Part shown: positions 13,450 to 25,223 of the stretch, piece after piece | How the letters are laid out: the number at the start of each line of letters is the position of its first letter | How positions within the stretch are numbered: position 1 is the stretch's first letter | Assembly: GCA_903919145.1 (NCBI GenBank) | Contig: CAIXGW010000357.1 | Coordinates: forward strand, 1 to 64,000 | DNA length: 64,000 bases | Reading direction: 5' to 3' | Source: an uncultured Myxococcales bacterium | GTDB taxonomy: Bacteria > Myxococcota_A > UBA9042 | Notes under the pieces: model-generated | Database searches by the model: none | Told to the model about the DNA's origin: nothing | What the model saw: the letters and a program-made list of their open reading frames with translations, nothing else | Program-made: the position numbers and the translations under genes

Positions 13450-13707
13450 CTACTTCTCAGCTTTCTCTGGCTTCTCGCCCTTTTCGGGGGCGCCAGTGCG
13501 GGCCGACATGTGCAGCGAGTCGGCCTTCTCCTGCATGCTGGCCAGCTTGCGGTAGAGCTGCGAGAAGTGCGGGTTCTCAATGTACTTCATCAACGGATTG
13601 CGGCCGCGGAACTCCTGCGAGGTCGCCTGGTCGATGATGTCCTTGAGAATGCGAATCTCTTGGCGCGTAAAGGAGTTGGAAACGCGGACAATGTTGGTCT
13701 TGCTCAT
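13450..13707 (-). CDS. Small conserved-looking hypothetical protein, 85 aa
   Basis: Complete ORF MSKTNIVRVSNSFTRQEIRILKDIIDQATSQEF... with charged KGEKPEKAEK tail. Confidence 0.55.
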   Translation of the reverse strand: MSKTNIVRVSNSFTRQEIRILKDIIDQATSQEFRGRNPLMKYIENPHFSQLYRKLASMQEKADSLHMSARTGAPEKGEKPEKAEK

Positions 13708-13902
13708 GGAGATTCCTGAACGGCGATGGGGCCCAAGGTGGCGCTATGGTGACCAGTGCGGCGGCTTTTTTGACCAGACTCGCTCGGAGAGAACGGTGCA
13801 GCAGGCCGAAGCGCACAGCACCGCGGCTTCTTCCCGAGGCGTCGATCTTGCACCAGATCGCGGCGATCAGAAAAGGGGCAGGCCCACAACCGAGCAAAAA
13901 CG

Positions 13903-16368
13903 CTATCGGTGACCGGGGCAGCGCGCCTTGCCCAAACGCCAGTCTAAAGGGTCCCTTGCATAAGTATGGAATTCTCCGCGCAATCCTCGCGGATCGAAGT
14001 CTACCATCGGCTTGATGAAGCCGCCGCGCACCGGCACGGCCGGGTCGATCAGCGCCTCCAGGCCGGCGCATGGCGTAGAAACATCTGGCAGATCAACGGC
14101 TTGACAAGCCGGACCCAGGAACACATAGGCCGGTTGGGGCGGCGTCCCGTTGCGACAGAGCTTCTGGTACTCTGCAAGGGTCACAACCTTGGATTCTGGC
14201 CCTTCTTCCGACCACTTGCCTACTGGAAAGTCAGCCACCACATGACGTTTCTCCGAGCCGCGCTCGGGCGCCACCAGCCACAGCACGCCGCGCTCGTCGC
14301 CCAGTTCGCGGCGCAGGACCTGATAGGCCTGGCCCTGGGCATCCAGCGAATGGGTTGCCGCCGAACCCAGCAGCACCTGCACCACTGCGGCCAGCAGCGC
14401 CACCGCCGCCACACCTTTGCCAATCAGCAGCTGAGAGGGCGGCAGCAGGTCGGCAAAGCGCATGGCAAACGCCCCAGAAATCAGCCAAACCGCCATCATC
14501 GGCGCCTGGTAGCGCGCGGCGTCGGTCACGCATGCCACAACCACCAAACCGGCAGCCCCCAGCGCTCCGCAGCCGGCCAGCCACGCCAGCAGGGTCCACG
14601 CCGCCAGCGCACGGCCATGCACCCGCCGCTGCGCCCACAGGCCGCCCAGGCCCAGCGCCGCCACCGAAGTCGTGAACGCCGTGGCCACCCAAGCCCGGTC
14701 CCACCACAGCTCAAAGGACCAGAACACGCTGGGAAAGGGCAGGGCATTCTCTTGCACAGACAGCCGGTTGCCCAGTAGCTCTGGCCGCAGCGACCAGTGC
14801 CAGGCCGCCGCCAGCCCAACCGCCAGCGCGCCGACAGCCAGGGCCAGCAGATTCCAGCCGCCCGGCAGCCAGCGCCAGACGCCGCCAGCCACCGAAGCGG
14901 CAGAGGCTGAGACACCAGAGCCGGCGGAAGCAGTGGAGGGGGACCCTTGCAGAACATCCTCCAGCTCCAGCGGTTTTGGCTCACTCGGCCCATCGTCGGC
15001 GGGTTGAAGGGCCGGCGAGGGCAGGGCACGCGGGCCCCGCGCAACCAGCGACGGATGAAGGAATTCGACCCGGACGTCATCGCCGGCTGCGCCAAAACCG
15101 TCGGGGACCAGCTCAGCCACCGCCTCGGCCGCCGCGGTACCCGCAGCACCGCCAGCTGCCAGGCCAGCTGCGCCCGGCTTGAGGCTCAGGGCCCAAGCGC
15201 ACAACCCAGCGCCCACCGCCAGCATCGGCCCCAAGGGGTGCCCCCAGGCCAAGAGGAGTAGGGCGGCCACAACCCCCACCAGGTCCCAGCGCCCTGCCCT
15301 TGGCGGCGAGGGCGGAGAAGCCAGCCACAGCGCAGCCGCCACCAGGAATTGCGCAACCACCAAAGTACTTTCTGAGTGGGCCACCCTCGCCGCCGCCGGC
15401 GCGGCCGCCATCACCAGCGCTCCCACCAGGCCAGCCAGCCAGCGCCCGCTGACCCGCCGCGCCGTCACTGCCGCCAGCGCCACCGCCAAGGCCCCCACCG
15501 CGGCGGCCCAGCGGCCCACGGCATCGTGGTGGTCGCCAAACAGCGGTACCGTCCAGCGCTGCAGCTGCCACCACGCTGGCCCGTAGTCGGCCAACAGCGC
15601 CGCAGCCCGGCCATCCAGCTCGGGCAGCGCCAGCGCCACCCCAAGCTCGCGAAAGGCGTGGTCATCGGCGTGCAGTGGAGTCAGCGGCATCGATCGCCGC
15701 AGCGCCGCCGCCGCCGCCAGCACCAGCGCCCCGACCACAAAGGTGATCCAGGTCCGCGGCGGCCGCCAGGCCTTGGCCAGCATCGCCAGCACCAACACCA
15801 GCCAGGCCAGCGCCGACGCCACAGCTTGGGGGCCCGCCAATTCCACTGGCGCCGCGCCGCGTTCTATGGGGGTCCCCCCCGGGTTGGGCCTGGCCGCAGC
15901 CGCTGGCCCGCGCGGTCGCTGATCGGCGGAGTCGGCGGCGGCAAAGAAGCGCCCGTCGTCGCTGCGGGTCACGGCGGCGGCCAGCTTGTCGATCGCGTCC
16001 TTGAGCGGCCCGGCGGCCACGTCGGCCCGCTGTAGCGCAAAAGCCGTAGGCCCAGCCTGCGCCACCAGCTCCAGCTGAGCCCGGCCGCCGCGGGCGTCGC
16101 CGACTTCCAGGACCACCCGCTGGGCTTCAATCCGCACCTGCTGCAGCACCACCCCGGGCACCACCTCGGCGCCATCGCGGTGGGGCGCCAGCAGCGCCAG
16201 CACCTCGGCCTCGCGGCCCGGCCCAATGTACTGTTGCGCTTGGGCCGTTGTCGGCAGCCCCACAGACTGCAGCGCCAGCGCCGCCACCAGCTGCAGCAGC
16301 GCCAACCGCCACGGGCCGACCCGCCGCAAAGGCTTTAGGTGGCAGGGTTTTTTCGAAATGCCGGTCAT
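13903..16368 (-). CDS. Large polytopic membrane protein, putative PMT/ArnT-like glycosyltransferase
   Basis: 821-aa ORF, many hydrophobic segments, HADDHAFRELGVALALPELDGRAAALLADYGPAWW-type luminal loop. Confidence 0.6.
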   Translation of the reverse strand: MTGISKKPCHLKPLRRVGPWRLALLQLVAALALQSVGLPTTAQAQQYIGPGREAEVLALLAPHRDGAEVVPGVVLQQVRIEAQRVVLEVGDARGGRAQLELVAQAGPTAFALQRADVAAGPLKDAIDKLAAAVTRSDDGRFFAAADSADQRPRGPAAAARPNPGGTPIERGAAPVELAGPQAVASALAWLVLVLAMLAKAWRPPRTWITFVVGALVLAAAAALRRSMPLTPLHADDHAFRELGVALALPELDGRAAALLADYGPAWWQLQRWTVPLFGDHHDAVGRWAAAVGALAVALAAVTARRVSGRWLAGLVGALVMAAAPAAARVAHSESTLVVAQFLVAAALWLASPPSPPRAGRWDLVGVVAALLLLAWGHPLGPMLAVGAGLCAWALSLKPGAAGLAAGGAAGTAAAEAVAELVPDGFGAAGDDVRVEFLHPSLVARGPRALPSPALQPADDGPSEPKPLELEDVLQGSPSTASAGSGVSASAASVAGGVWRWLPGGWNLLALAVGALAVGLAAAWHWSLRPELLGNRLSVQENALPFPSVFWSFELWWDRAWVATAFTTSVAALGLGGLWAQRRVHGRALAAWTLLAWLAGCGALGAAGLVVVACVTDAARYQAPMMAVWLISGAFAMRFADLLPPSQLLIGKGVAAVALLAAVVQVLLGSAATHSLDAQGQAYQVLRRELGDERGVLWLVAPERGSEKRHVVADFPVGKWSEEGPESKVVTLAEYQKLCRNGTPPQPAYVFLGPACQAVDLPDVSTPCAGLEALIDPAVPVRGGFIKPMVDFDPRGLRGEFHTYARDPLDWRLGKARCPGHR

Positions 16369-16371
16369 CGG

Positions 16372-16929
16372 TTAGGGCTGACCGGCAGGTTCCGCCGGCG
16401 GTGGCAGGGGCGCCAGCAGCAGCATGCCCGTTGGCGAGAAGTACACGCCATCGGCGCTGGACTGGCCAAACCGCCCCTTGAGAGAGACGCGCTGGCCGAC
16501 CAGCAGGTGCCGCGCTTCCAGGTCGCGCTCGCCACCCACCAGCAGGCGCCGCCCCAGCCCATCAGCCTGGTCAGATAACCACAGGTGCGGCGCGGGCTTG
16601 CACAGCTTCTCCGTCACCGGGCACACCGAGATCGAGGCCACGTAGCCGCGCACCCACAGCTCCTCGGGCACCGACTTCTTGTCGCTGGTGAGCAGGCCCG
16701 ACACAGAATACGCGCCATCTTCTGGGTACTTGACCGGCGGACGCTGCGGGTCCAGCTCGGGCACCGCCGGCAGGTCCGCCTTGCCGGGCTTGGGGGTGCG
16801 CTTGGCGTGCTCTGGGGGGGCTTGGACGCCACAGGCCGGCAGCCAAGCGATCGCCGTCAGGGCCACCGTCAGCGACAACACAGCATACATCCATGGCTTT
16901 TTTGGCATCCTGGCCTTCCAACTGGTCAT
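16372..16929 (-). CDS. Putative lipoprotein
   Basis: Signal peptide with LPAC lipobox; ORF adjacent to and co-oriented with the 13903-16368 gene. Confidence 0.5.
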   Translation of the reverse strand: MTSWKARMPKKPWMYAVLSLTVALTAIAWLPACGVQAPPEHAKRTPKPGKADLPAVPELDPQRPPVKYPEDGAYSVSGLLTSDKKSVPEELWVRGYVASISVCPVTEKLCKPAPHLWLSDQADGLGRRLLVGGERDLEARHLLVGQRVSLKGRFGQSSADGVYFSPTGMLLLAPLPPPAEPAGQP

Positions 16930-16953
16930 TCTCCGACCCCTGCGCTGTTGCGC

Positions 16954-18327
16954 CTACTTGGACAGCACCGGGATCCGCCCCGGCAGCGACACGATCATCA
17001 GCGCATCGGGGATGACAAAAACATCAACGCCGCCCAGCGAAGTCGCCTTGCCATCGACCCACGACGTCGCCGCGATGCGGTTGGCGCCGGGCATCAGGTC
17101 CACCGCGGCAAAGCGGCCCAGGGTGTCGGTGGCGGTGTTGGTCTTGACGGGCACGGTGTCGTCCTCGTTGTCATTGAAGTAGGCAAAACCCTTGGGCTGA
17201 ACTCCCAGTCCTACCTTGGCGTTGTGGATGGCCCAGCCGCCGCGGCCGCCGGTCACGCCGCAGTCGCGGATGCGTCCGCCAATCACGCCGTGGGGGTACT
17301 CGATCTCGCCGACGCCCAGGGTGTTGGGCACCAGCGTCCACTGGCCCTCGCCAACGATGGTTGGGTTGACGCGATAGGTGTCCTTGTCTACGTACTTGCT
17401 TGGCTGCTTGCCGGCGCCCTTGGCATCGGTGTGGCCAGCAAACAGCACGATGTCCCAGTAGTAACCAGGATGCCACTTGTCCTTGGCATTCAAGCCGCGA
17501 ACGCGGACCACCAGGCGGGTGTTGGTGGGCACGTTGTCAATGGCGTAGACACCGTGGGTGCGGATGCAGATCTTCTGGACGGCGCCGGACTCCTTGCGGC
17601 ACTCGTAGCCGCCCGGGCAGTCCATGTGCTTAGAGCAGCCCTCGTCGGCCTTTTTGGCGCTGGCCAGGTCCAAGCCGGCCTCGGCGGCCTTGTCTGGGTC
17701 AACCGACACCGTGGTGCCAATGGGCTTGCCGACTTTGTCGCTGAGAAAGCAGGCGTCGCGCTTGTCGTCATCTTCTATGCCTACGCAAGCTTCCGGGTGA
17801 AACTTGGCCAGCTCAAAGACGGCCACTTCAACGTTGACGGTCACGCCGCCGCCGCCAAAGCGGTCCACGCGGCCCCACATCGTCACCGCGGTTGGGCCGG
17901 TCTGGCCCTTGATCTGATCTTCAAACGGTTGATCGACGCAGCCCAGCTCGACCTTGTCTTTGGTCGGCAGATAATCGTTGCCGGGGTCGGTCACTTCAGC
18001 GACTTGCTCGGCCTTGGGCTCCACCGTGCAGACGCCCGATGCGCACATCTTGCCGGTGGCGCAAGGCTTGCTGGCGCTGCAAATCGCTTTGAACGATGGC
18101 GTGCTGGTGTCCGCGCTGCCAGAGGAATCGCCGGCTGCGCTGGCGTCGGTGGTGGCGGTGGCGTCGGCGGCCAAGCCGTCGCTGCTGCTGGCGTCTGCAG
18201 AGCTCGAGCTCTCTGAGCCGCAGGCCATCGCCGCCGCCGCGACCACGCCGATCAGCAGAGCTCGGAGCGCAAAGCCCGCCTCAACCTGGGGGTGACCCTT
18301 ATGGAACCACTTTGCGCGCATAGACAT
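16954..18327 (-). CDS. Putative secreted lipoprotein
   Basis: Signal peptide ALLIGVVAAAAMACGSESSSS; SKPCATGKMCASGVC and CPGGYECR Cys motifs. Confidence 0.6.
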   Translation of the reverse strand: MSMRAKWFHKGHPQVEAGFALRALLIGVVAAAAMACGSESSSSADASSSDGLAADATATTDASAAGDSSGSADTSTPSFKAICSASKPCATGKMCASGVCTVEPKAEQVAEVTDPGNDYLPTKDKVELGCVDQPFEDQIKGQTGPTAVTMWGRVDRFGGGGVTVNVEVAVFELAKFHPEACVGIEDDDKRDACFLSDKVGKPIGTTVSVDPDKAAEAGLDLASAKKADEGCSKHMDCPGGYECRKESGAVQKICIRTHGVYAIDNVPTNTRLVVRVRGLNAKDKWHPGYYWDIVLFAGHTDAKGAGKQPSKYVDKDTYRVNPTIVGEGQWTLVPNTLGVGEIEYPHGVIGGRIRDCGVTGGRGGWAIHNAKVGLGVQPKGFAYFNDNEDDTVPVKTNTATDTLGRFAAVDLMPGANRIAATSWVDGKATSLGGVDVFVIPDALMIVSLPGRIPVLSK

Positions 18328-18461
18328 TTGAACCTCATGACCGCATTCCAGCAAATCCGCCTGGCGAAGCGTCAGGATAGCGGCACTTGGCGGTTGGGGC
18401 AATCGGTTCAGGCGCAATCGGTTCAAGGGCCCTGCCCGCTGCTACCAATTGGATAGTTTAC

Positions 18462-18490
18462 ATAATACCTATTATCAGACGTCACTGATA
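18462..18490. promoter_or_regulatory. Two overlapping dyads in the divergent intergenic region upstream of nadE
   Basis: ATAATA-CC-TATTAT and TATCAG-ACGTCA-CTGATA, both perfect 6-bp arms, in a local AT-rich patch. Confidence 0.5.
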
Positions 18491-18565
18491 CCGGCGCAAT
18501 GCGCCCTACACCGGCCGGCGGCGGCGGGTTCCGGTTCCTGGGCTGCGCTGGTACACTGCGCGCCC

Positions 18566-20290
18566 ATGCGCGTCCGCCTTGCCCAACTCGACCCGACTAT
18601 CGCTGACCTGGACTCCAACCTTGCCTTGGTGGTCGCAGCCTGCCACCGCGCCCGCGCGGCCGGTGACGACGCCGTGCTGACCCCAGAGCTGGCGCTGTGC
18701 GGCTATCCACCGCTGGATCTGCTGGAGCGGCCCTCTTTTCTCAACGCTGCGGTCGAGCGCCTGCCTGAGCTGCGCGCCGCGTCTCAGGGCCTGGTGCTGG
18801 TGGTCGGTGCGGCGGTGCCGGCTGGCTGGGCCGGTGTGGCGGACCCACGGCGAGCGGCCGCCAACGCAGCGCTGGTGCTGGTCGACGGCGTTCACGTCGC
18901 CACCGTGGTCAAGCGGCTGCTGCCGACCTATGACGTCTTTGACGAGGATCGCTGGTTTGCGCCGGGCTCGACGCCGGGCGTGGTCGACGTGCCGCTGCGC
19001 AATGGCCAGCGCGTCCGCATGGGCGTGACCATCTGCGAAGACATCTGGTCTGGCGAGGATGACGGCCCCCAGCGCTACGCCTGCGACCCCGTGGCCGAGG
19101 TGGTCGCCGCGGGCGCCCAGGTCATGCTCAACCTCTCAGCGTCGCCTTTTGACCTGGGCAAGGCTGCGCGCCGGCTGGCGCTGGTGCGCGAACACGCCGT
19201 GGCCCACCAGCTGCCAATCGCCTACTGCAACCAGGTCGGCGGCAACGACCAGCTGATCTTTGACGGCCGCTCTTTTGCCGTGGCCGGCGATGGCCGACTG
19301 CTGGCGGCCGCTGCTGCCTTTGCCCAAGACGAGCTGGTGGTCGACCTGGCCCCCAGCTCCGCTCGGGCGCCCAGCAGCGAGCCCACCAGCGATCCCACAG
19401 ATGTTCCGCCGGGCTTTGCCCTGAGCAAGCCCCGCGAGGCCCGCGCGGCCCTGGTGCTGGGCGTGCGCGATTACGTGCGCAAGTGTGGATTTAAGCAAGT
19501 GCTTCTTGGCCTGTCTGGCGGCATTGACTCCGCCCTGACCGCCGCCATCGCCGTAGAGGCCCTGGGCGCCGAGTGCGTGTTTGGCGTGGCGATGCCCGGG
19601 CCGTACAGCAGCGCCGGCAGCGTAGACGATGCCCTGGCTTTGGCGGCCAACCTGGGGATCCGCTGCCCGATAGTGCCCATCACCGATCCTTATCAGACGT
19701 TGCTGCAGACCCTGGCCCCAGAGCTGCAGAACTGGCCCGGCTCGGCCCACGACATCACCGACCAGAATCTGCAGGCGCGGCTGCGCGGTACCACGCTGAT
19801 GGCCCTGTCAAACCGCAGCGGCGCCTTGCTGCTGACCACCGGCAACAAGTCCGAGCTGGCCGTGGGCTACTGCACCCTCTACGGCGACATGAACGGCGGC
19901 CTGGCGGTCATTGGCGACCTGCCCAAAATGCTCGTCTATGCAGTTTCTGAGACCTACAATGACGATGTAGCCAGTGAGGGTCGCGAGATCATCCCGGTTT
20001 CTACGCTGAAGAAGCCGCCATCGGCTGAGCTGGCGCCCAACCAGACCGACCAGGACAGCCTGCCGCCTTACCCACTGCTCGATGCGATCCTCGAGCGCTA
20101 CCTGGAGCACGGCTTTGAGCCGCAAACCCTTGTGGAGCAGGGCTATGACCCGGCGATCGTCCGCAAGATCGTGCGGCTGGTAGAGATCAGTGAATTCAAG
20201 CGCCGCCAGGCCGCGCCGGTGCTAAGGGTGACCCGCAAGGCGTTTGGCACGGGGCGGCGGATGCCCATGGCCCGCGCGATGCCCAGATAG
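18566..20290 (+). CDS. nadE: Glutamine-dependent NAD+ synthetase
   Basis: N-terminal nitrilase-type domain (MRVRLAQLDPTIADLDSN, GVTICEDIW) and synthase motif LLGLSGGIDSALTAAIAVEALG. Confidence 0.95.
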   Translation: MRVRLAQLDPTIADLDSNLALVVAACHRARAAGDDAVLTPELALCGYPPLDLLERPSFLNAAVERLPELRAASQGLVLVVGAAVPAGWAGVADPRRAAANAALVLVDGVHVATVVKRLLPTYDVFDEDRWFAPGSTPGVVDVPLRNGQRVRMGVTICEDIWSGEDDGPQRYACDPVAEVVAAGAQVMLNLSASPFDLGKAARRLALVREHAVAHQLPIAYCNQVGGNDQLIFDGRSFAVAGDGRLLAAAAAFAQDELVVDLAPSSARAPSSEPTSDPTDVPPGFALSKPREARAALVLGVRDYVRKCGFKQVLLGLSGGIDSALTAAIAVEALGAECVFGVAMPGPYSSAGSVDDALALAANLGIRCPIVPITDPYQTLLQTLAPELQNWPGSAHDITDQNLQARLRGTTLMALSNRSGALLLTTGNKSELAVGYCTLYGDMNGGLAVIGDLPKMLVYAVSETYNDDVASEGREIIPVSTLKKPPSAELAPNQTDQDSLPPYPLLDAILERYLEHGFEPQTLVEQGYDPAIVRKIVRLVEISEFKRRQAAPVLRVTRKAFGTGRRMPMARAMPR

Positions 20291-20345
20291 CCGGGCCCAC
20301 CGCCCTACCCTGCGCTGCGTCGCAGATTTTCCAGTGGAGTTTCAA

Positions 20346-21854
<1,509 letters not shown>

Positions 21855-21998
21855 GCAATGGCGGATCTCCCGCCGCCCCTGAGCCCACCGCCCTTGCGTG
21901 ACGCAGTGGTGGCGCGCGGCTCTCGACATCGCCCATCGCCCAGCCCATAGTAACAGCGTAGGTTCACGCGATTCGCACGGACTGCGCAGGAGGACGCA

Positions 21999-23378
21999 AT
22001 GGCTCGCACACTGGCAATGATTCTAGCGGGTGGCAAAGGATCTCGCCTGGCCCCCCTGACGTCTCACCGCGCCAAGCCCGCTGTGCCCTTTGGCGGGCGC
22101 TACCGCATTATCGACTTTGTGCTGTCCAACTTCATCAATTCTGGCTACTACCGGGTCCATGTGCTGACCCAGTACATGTCGACTTCGCTGATCCGCCACC
22201 TCAACCACACGTGGAACCTGGGCGGCACCCTGCCCGACCAGTTTGTCGAGCCCGTGCCGGCCCAGATGCGCCGCGGCGAGCACTGGTACTTTGGCACGGC
22301 CGATGCGGTCTACCAAAACCTCAACCTGATTCACGATGACCACGCGGACCACGTAGCGGTGTTTGGCGGCGACCACGTCTACAAGATCGCTGTAGACCAG
22401 ATGGAAGCCCACCACGTGGCGCTAGAAGCGGACCTGACGGTGGCCGCCTTCCCGGTGCCCAAAGAAGAAGCCTATCAATTCGGCGTCATTGAGGTAGATG
22501 CCCACGGCGCCATCACCGGCTTTCAGGAAAAGCCCAAGGTAGAAGACGCCGCCACCATCCCCGGCCAGCCAGACATGTGCTTGGTCTCCATGGGCAACTA
22601 CTTCTTCAAGCGCAAAGTGCTGGAGACGATCCTGGTAGAAGACGCCGCCCGCGCCGACAGCAGCCACGACTTTGGCAAGGACATCATCCCCAAGATGGTC
22701 CGCGACGGCCAGCGGGTCTACGTCTATGACTTCGCCACCAACAAAGTCCCTGGCGAAGCAGAGGATTCCAAGCCCTACTGGCGCGACGTGGGCACGGTCG
22801 ACAGCTACTTTGAAGCCACCATGGACCTGCGCGCCGTGCTGCCCGCCTTCAACCTGTACAACCGCAAGTGGCCGATCCGCAGCGCTTACTACCAGCTACC
22901 GCCCGCCAAGTTTGTGTTGGCCGGCAAGCAGCGCGAGTTTGGCCAGGTCGTCGATTCGATGATCTGCGAAGGCACCATTGTCTCTGGCGCCGTGCTGGTA
23001 CAGGTAGTCGCCGGACCCGACTGCTATTTTCACCGCTTTGCCAGCATCGAAAACAGCATCTTCTGCGGCCGGGACCGCATTGGCCGCCACTGCTGGATCC
23101 GCAACGTGCTGGCAGATACCAACGTCGTCATCGCCGAAGGGACGACCATTGGCTATGACAAAGACGTGGACGCGCTGCGCTTTCCCTTCATCAGCGCCAA
23201 GGGCATCGTGGTGTTGCCCAAGGGCACTTTTGTCCCCAAGACCGGGCCGATTGAGCTGGCGCGCGACATGGTCGGCGACCTGGAGCAGGACCCGGCGACC
23301 TGTGAGGCGATGGCGGCTTTCCGTGACCGCTTGGTGGTGGCGGACCGCCACTCCAACGACCCCATCCGCAGCACCTGA
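21999..23378 (+). CDS. glgC: Glucose-1-phosphate adenylyltransferase
   Basis: AMILAGGKGSRLAPLTSHRAKPAVPFGGRYRIIDFVLSNFINSG. Confidence 0.97.
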   Translation: MARTLAMILAGGKGSRLAPLTSHRAKPAVPFGGRYRIIDFVLSNFINSGYYRVHVLTQYMSTSLIRHLNHTWNLGGTLPDQFVEPVPAQMRRGEHWYFGTADAVYQNLNLIHDDHADHVAVFGGDHVYKIAVDQMEAHHVALEADLTVAAFPVPKEEAYQFGVIEVDAHGAITGFQEKPKVEDAATIPGQPDMCLVSMGNYFFKRKVLETILVEDAARADSSHDFGKDIIPKMVRDGQRVYVYDFATNKVPGEAEDSKPYWRDVGTVDSYFEATMDLRAVLPAFNLYNRKWPIRSAYYQLPPAKFVLAGKQREFGQVVDSMICEGTIVSGAVLVQVVAGPDCYFHRFASIENSIFCGRDRIGRHCWIRNVLADTNVVIAEGTTIGYDKDVDALRFPFISAKGIVVLPKGTFVPKTGPIELARDMVGDLEQDPATCEAMAAFRDRLVVADRHSNDPIRST

Positions 23379-23479
23379 CACTCTAGGCTGCGCTGTGCAA
23401 GCGGCGGGCTTGCCGGGATTTTTGTTGATTTCACCGCGCCTGCTTGGCCCCCAGCGGCGGCGCTGGCGCAGGAGTGACC

Positions 23480-25051
23480 ATGTCTCACCGGTTGCGGGTA
23501 GCGTTTGCGTCGGCGGAGCTGTCGCCGTGGGCCTCGACCGGCGGGCTGGGCGAAGTGGCGGCAGCTCTGCCCAAAGCACTGGCGGCGGCCGGGTGCGACG
23601 TGGCCGTGTTTGTGCCCCTTTACCGCACGGTCAAGACGGCGGTGCTGCAGCGCTCTGGGCGCTTGGTCGACACCGGCGTACAGAGCTCGGTGTGGATCGG
23701 CGGCTACCGCCTCGACAGCCGGATTTTTCGCCTGTTCAGCGCAGAAGAACTGACCGAGCGCGCCAGCCACAGCGGTCGCCTGGAAGCCTGGAGCCACGCC
23801 GACGACGCGCCAGAGTCGGCCACCGGCCCGCGCAACAGCGGTCGGCTGCGCTTTTTTGCCGTTGACTGCCCAGTACTTTATGACCGCGAAGGCATCTACG
23901 GCCACGTCGACGAGCCGGCCCGCTTCAGCAATTTCGCCCGCGCTGTGCTCAACACGGCTTCCGCGCTGCTGGGCGGCCCCCCAGATGTGGTGCATGGCCA
24001 TGACTGGCACGCGGCGCTGCTGCCTGTGTACCTCTACGGCCCCTACCGCCACCTGCTGCCGCGCACTGCTGCGGTGCTGACCATCCACAACCTGGCGTAC
24101 CAAGGCGTGTTCTCTGCCTCTGAGCTGGCCAACATTGGCCTGGACCCAGCGCTGTTTCGCCCCGACCTGCTCGAATTCCATGGCCACCTCAACTGGCTCA
24201 AGGGCGGCATCTGCACCGCCGACGTGGTGACCACCGTCAGTCCGCGCTATGCCCAAGAGATCCGCACCCCGGAATTCGGCGAGAGGCTGGAGGGGGTGCT
24301 GCGCTTTCACGAGCACAAGCTCATTGGCATCCTCAATGGCATCGACACCGATGTGTGGAATCCCCAGACAGACAAGTACTTGCCCGCGCGCTTCCATGCC
24401 CGCAACCTGACAGGCAAGCAGCTGTGCCGTGCGGCCATCCTCAAGATGGCGCGGATGGACCCCCACGACCCGCACCCCGTCCTGGGGGTCGTGTCGCGGC
24501 TCAACGTCCAAAAAGGCTTGGATCTGGTTGCAGATTTGGTGCCCTACCTGGCGTCGCGCTCGGTGCGGCTGCTGTTGCTGGGCAGCGGCGACCAGGCCCT
24601 GCAGAGTCGTTTTGAGCAGCTGGAGCGCGAATTTCCCCGCCACGTGCGGGTGCGCATTGGCTTTGAGCCCGACCTTGCCCACTTGCTGCAAGGTGCTGCC
24701 GACATCATGGTAATGCCCAGCCGCTATGAGCCCTGCGGCCTGTCGCAGATGTACGCGATGCGCTATGGCACGGTGCCGGTGGTGCGCGCCGTGGGCGGCT
24801 TGGCAGACACGGTGGTGCCCCTGACAGCGCGCACGGCCCGCGAGCACACCGCCTCGGGCTTCACCTATGAGCACGACACGCTGGCCGGCCTGCAGTGGGC
24901 TATGGATCGCGCCCTCGACACGTTCTACACCGACAAAGACGGCTGGCGGCAGCTACAGCAAACAGGGATGAACACTGACTTTTCCTGGGAGCTGTCGGCC
25001 CAGCAGTACATCCGCATCTACCGCGTGGCCATGCACCGGGCCCGCGAATAG
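23480..25051 (+). CDS. glgA: Glycogen synthase (ADP-glucose starch synthase type)
   Basis: STGGLGEVAAALPKAL, VHGHDWHAALLPVYL, LTIHNLAYQG, MVMPSRYEPCGLSQMYAMRYGTVPVVRAVGGLADTV. Confidence 0.96.
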   Translation: MSHRLRVAFASAELSPWASTGGLGEVAAALPKALAAAGCDVAVFVPLYRTVKTAVLQRSGRLVDTGVQSSVWIGGYRLDSRIFRLFSAEELTERASHSGRLEAWSHADDAPESATGPRNSGRLRFFAVDCPVLYDREGIYGHVDEPARFSNFARAVLNTASALLGGPPDVVHGHDWHAALLPVYLYGPYRHLLPRTAAVLTIHNLAYQGVFSASELANIGLDPALFRPDLLEFHGHLNWLKGGICTADVVTTVSPRYAQEIRTPEFGERLEGVLRFHEHKLIGILNGIDTDVWNPQTDKYLPARFHARNLTGKQLCRAAILKMARMDPHDPHPVLGVVSRLNVQKGLDLVADLVPYLASRSVRLLLLGSGDQALQSRFEQLEREFPRHVRVRIGFEPDLAHLLQGAADIMVMPSRYEPCGLSQMYAMRYGTVPVVRAVGGLADTVVPLTARTAREHTASGFTYEHDTLAGLQWAMDRALDTFYTDKDGWRQLQQTGMNTDFSWELSAQQYIRIYRVAMHRARE

Positions 25052-25138
25052 GCTGTTTGCGTTTTTTCCAGTCGGGCAAGAAATATGGGAAGTGAATTCC
25101 AATCTTTCGCCCGCCTGGGCGCTCGCAAGACGATCGCC

Positions 25139-25223
25139 CTAGGACCCTGTCGGACGCCGCGGCGGATTCAATAGTTTTATTGAGTTATCCGTAGGTGACG
25201 GCATTGCTCCGACAGGCTCCTAG
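25139..25223. repeat. MITE-like 85-bp element with 16-bp terminal inverted repeats; alternatively a bidirectional terminator
   Basis: CTAGGACCCTGTCGGA (25139-25154) versus TCCGACAGGCTCCTAG (25208-25223), 15/16 complementary; internal TCAATA-GTTT-TATTGA hairpin; AT-rich core. Confidence 0.65.

Noticed and set aside
23153-24874. Long antisense ORF (573 aa) opposite glgC/glgA
   Set aside because: Antisense to strongly recognisable GlgC/GlgA; low-complexity His/Gln/Ala composition typical of GC-rich shadow ORFs
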